From: Heligmosomoides polygyrus polygyrus | Lineage: Eukaryota; Nematoda; Chromadorea; Rhabditida; Heligmosomidae | DNA: 64,000 nt | Direction: 5' to 3' | Assembly (NCBI GenBank): GCA_947396885.1 | Contig: OX377202.1 | Coordinates: 108,022,221 to 108,086,220 of the forward strand | Part shown: one piece after another, positions 62,141 through 64,000 of the stretch | Layout: the number at the start of each line of letters is the position of its first letter | How positions within the stretch are numbered: position 1 is the stretch's first letter | The notes under the pieces: model-generated | The model's database searches: none | Seen by the model: only the letters and a program-made list of their open reading frames with translations | What the model was told of the DNA's origin: nothing | Program-made: the position numbers and the translations under genes

Positions 62141-62960
62141 CCCACCATGAGTAAAAAACTTCCGAGTGGCCCCAACAAATTGGGATAGCGTCGATCTGAG
62201 AACAAAATGCTATCGGCTACAGTGACACATATAATATAGCCTAAATTCTTGAAAACAGCAAGTCATAGGGGCATTTAAAGGGTTTAATTCGCACTTGGAA
62301 CGTGACGTAGCTATGGTTACGACACAGTTTAGTGCAGACTCGGGCCACTATGATTTGCTGGAAATGGACCCAAAACTAACCAGTAGCCAGCCGTATAGTG
62401 AACACTACCTTTTGTACACAAACAATGAACCCTGTGGGAGAATATAGGGTAGAAGAGCGATGAAGTCGTGCCGAATCCTCAGCAACAACGCAGCGAAATA
62501 AAGGTAGAAGAGATGTCGGAGGAAAACACTGAAGACGGCGATCGATTGTACATGCGCTTAATGCTCGAAACGAAACGGATGCACGATATCATGCCATAGA
62601 AGAGTAAGAAAGTCACCCTAGTAGGGACAAGGAAGCAGGTCTCACAGCGAAATGTACATACGTTCAACAACTCGGTTTACAAGAAGAAGAAGAGGACGAA
62701 GGAGGGGAAACCGTACGGATGAATGAACATCGAAGGCAAGCACGAATTGAACACGAACTGAAGACGAACGGCGGCGCCGCCCTTCACTTGCCGAGCTTCT
62801 CCTTCACCCAGTCGCGTATGCGCTGTCGTAATTCGGGCACTGAAACGAGATCGATACGAGCAGGGCAAACACGGTGCAGCATCGGCGCCCTTGGCGACAC
62901 CACGTCGGCCTAATACACTGTGCCGTCATTACTTCTATGAAAACACTTCAGGGCGATATC
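62141..62960. other. No gene recognised
   Basis: No supported exon or repeat. The plus-strand text around 62560-62720 is purine-rich (gaagaagaagaggacgaagg), which yields basic and acidic residues in all frames but no recognisable domain. Confidence 0.3.
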
Positions 62961-62969
62961 ATTCATTTA

Positions 62970-63545
62970 GGGCACACGGAATCGCAGTCGTAGGAGGCGC
63001 CGGCTGTCGCGTGCACTCCGAATCGAACGTTCTTAGTTCGAATCAGTTTCTTTAAGCCTCAATTGGCTGGTATCGAGGTTGTAAGCTGTCACAACGATGT
63101 CTTGTTGCGATCAAAACTTCTAGCGCCAGGCGGGACTCGAACCCGCACCTCCCTCTGACCGGGCGGGAATGCTCTACGCGAGGTGTGGATGTTGCGTTCG
63201 ATCAAACGGCGCCGGTGATGTAACGGCGTAGAGCATTCCCGCCCGGTCAGAGGGAGGTGCGGGTTCGAGTCCCGCCTGGAGCTAGAAATTTTGATCGCAA
63301 CAAGACATCGTTGCGACAGTTCTTGGTTCGATTCCCGCCCAGGCCAACCAAGCCTTCTACCCCTCCGAGGTCCGTAAATTGCCACCAGACTTGCCCGAAA
63401 AGGATAAACTAAAGACAAGTCCATCGATTGGCCACCGCAGGTTGATATTACACATGCCAAATATGAATTTAAATGATTCCACATCCCCATGGAACAGAAG
63501 AATGAGTGTGCATCCTCTAAGGGACTGACTACCACCGACCTTTAT
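62970..63545 (+). mobile_element. Two SINE fragments around a palindromic repeat
   Basis: Bases 62985-63060 have a SINE-like head (cgcagtcgtaggaggcgccg, tgtcgcgtgcact). Bases 63322-63545 have the SINE body from ttggttcgattcccgcccag to a diverged aagggactgactaccaccga end. Between them lies the palindrome 63089-63320. They may be one SINE split by insertion, but a partial overlap at the B box leaves two copies possible. Confidence 0.6.
63089..63320. repeat. Palindrome with tRNA-like sequence in each arm
   Basis: The left arm tcacaacgatgtcttgttgc then gatcaaaacttctagcgcca is mirrored by the right arm from ctggagctagaaattttgat to cgcaacaagacatcgttgcg. Each arm contains the perfect B box ggttcgagtcccgcc in opposite orientation and gcgtagagcattcccgcccg. 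The arms are about 85 bases with a 45-base centre. Single-arm relatives lie at 46900-46995 and 52330-52445. Confidence 0.75.
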
Positions 63546-63786
63546 TCATCTTTTAACAGCATTTTCATTTAAAAAAGACCTCTGTATATTCAACTTAAGC
63601 GGTATTTTCAATTTTAGGATAAGGACACTGTGATAAAGGTCAGCCATAGTTGATCTCTTTGCAGGATACGCTACGCATTCTATTCTGCGACATGTCATGG
63701 AAGTAAATTGTATGCGTGGCCAGCCGATGAACAAGTATCCTTCTCAGAAATGTCTGATACCAATTAAGGATGATAATGATGATGAC

Positions 63787-64000
63787 GGGGCGCGTGTAGC
63801 GCAGTCGGAGGAGGCACCGACTGTCGCTTGCACCTGAGACCAGGTTCCTGTTTCGGATTTCCCGCCCAGGCCAACCAAGCCTTCCATCCCTCCGGGGTCG
63901 GTGAATTGGTACCAGACTTGTCTGGGAAGGATAAAGCGCTGACTTGTTCATCGGCTGGCGTCCGCAAGTCATTACATGGCCAAGTACGCATTCAAGTCGC
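63787..64000 (+). mobile_element. tRNA-derived SINE, cut by the window edge
   Basis: It begins ggggcgcgtgtagcgcagtc (A box intact), followed by the B-box region tgtttcggatttcccgccca and the body up to cgcattcaagtcgc, where the window ends. The tail is outside. Confidence 0.9.

Overview
The window looks like invertebrate, most probably nematode, nuclear DNA. The reasons are short introns of about 60 bases with TTTCAG, CTTCAG or TTCTAG acceptors, a split gene for mitochondrial pyruvate dehydrogenase E1 alpha, and a heavy load of mariner, Penelope-like, CR1-like and tRNA-derived SINE elements plus palindromic MITEs. Nothing fixes the species. No rRNA gene, canonical tRNA gene, CRISPR array or bacterial-type operon was seen.

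Three host genes can be supported, all on the minus strand. (1) 12017-9404: a repetitive secreted-type protein of about 850 residues in one long exon plus a tiny last exon. (2) 33828 to at least 20075: a gene I assembled from phase-compatible exons. It starts with a signal peptide exon, continues with four short phase 1-1 exons (three carrying a shared RP-rich motif), then proline-rich exons and a long acidic exon with SG dipeptides typical of glycosaminoglycan attachment. One intron holds a 2.1 kb tandem array. (3) 60376-46279: a complete 10-exon gene for pyruvate dehydrogenase E1 alpha (400 codons), with intact thiamine diphosphate motif and both regulatory serines. Its introns are packed with transposons.

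The rest is mostly mobile DNA. At 1-9000 a mariner sits inside a SINE, and a 4 kb fold-back element (2971-6956) was invaded by a MITE, a 5'-truncated Penelope-like GIY-YIG element with 13-base target duplications, and a 5'-truncated LINE. At 12.1-14.4 kb, 16.5-21.2 kb and 25.7-33.5 kb lie palindromic GC-rich elements whose ends share a motif close to TTATACTTC although their interiors differ. At 34-43 kb are palindromes carrying tRNA-like arms, 200-base MITEs, SINEs and a second Penelope relic. At 43.7-45.5 kb is a 42-base minisatellite with a 272-base higher-order unit. At 46-64 kb the PDHA introns and upstream DNA hold fold-back elements, poly-G-ended elements, a mariner with poly-G ends and a 1.3 kb palindrome.

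Main points for follow-up: the shared-terminus palindromic superfamily, hammerhead-like motifs behind Penelope-like sequences with compensated stems, the modular secreted gene, and the concentration of poly-G tracts at transposon ends. Splice sites were chosen by eye from consensus and phase; repeat boundaries are usually good to within about ten bases.
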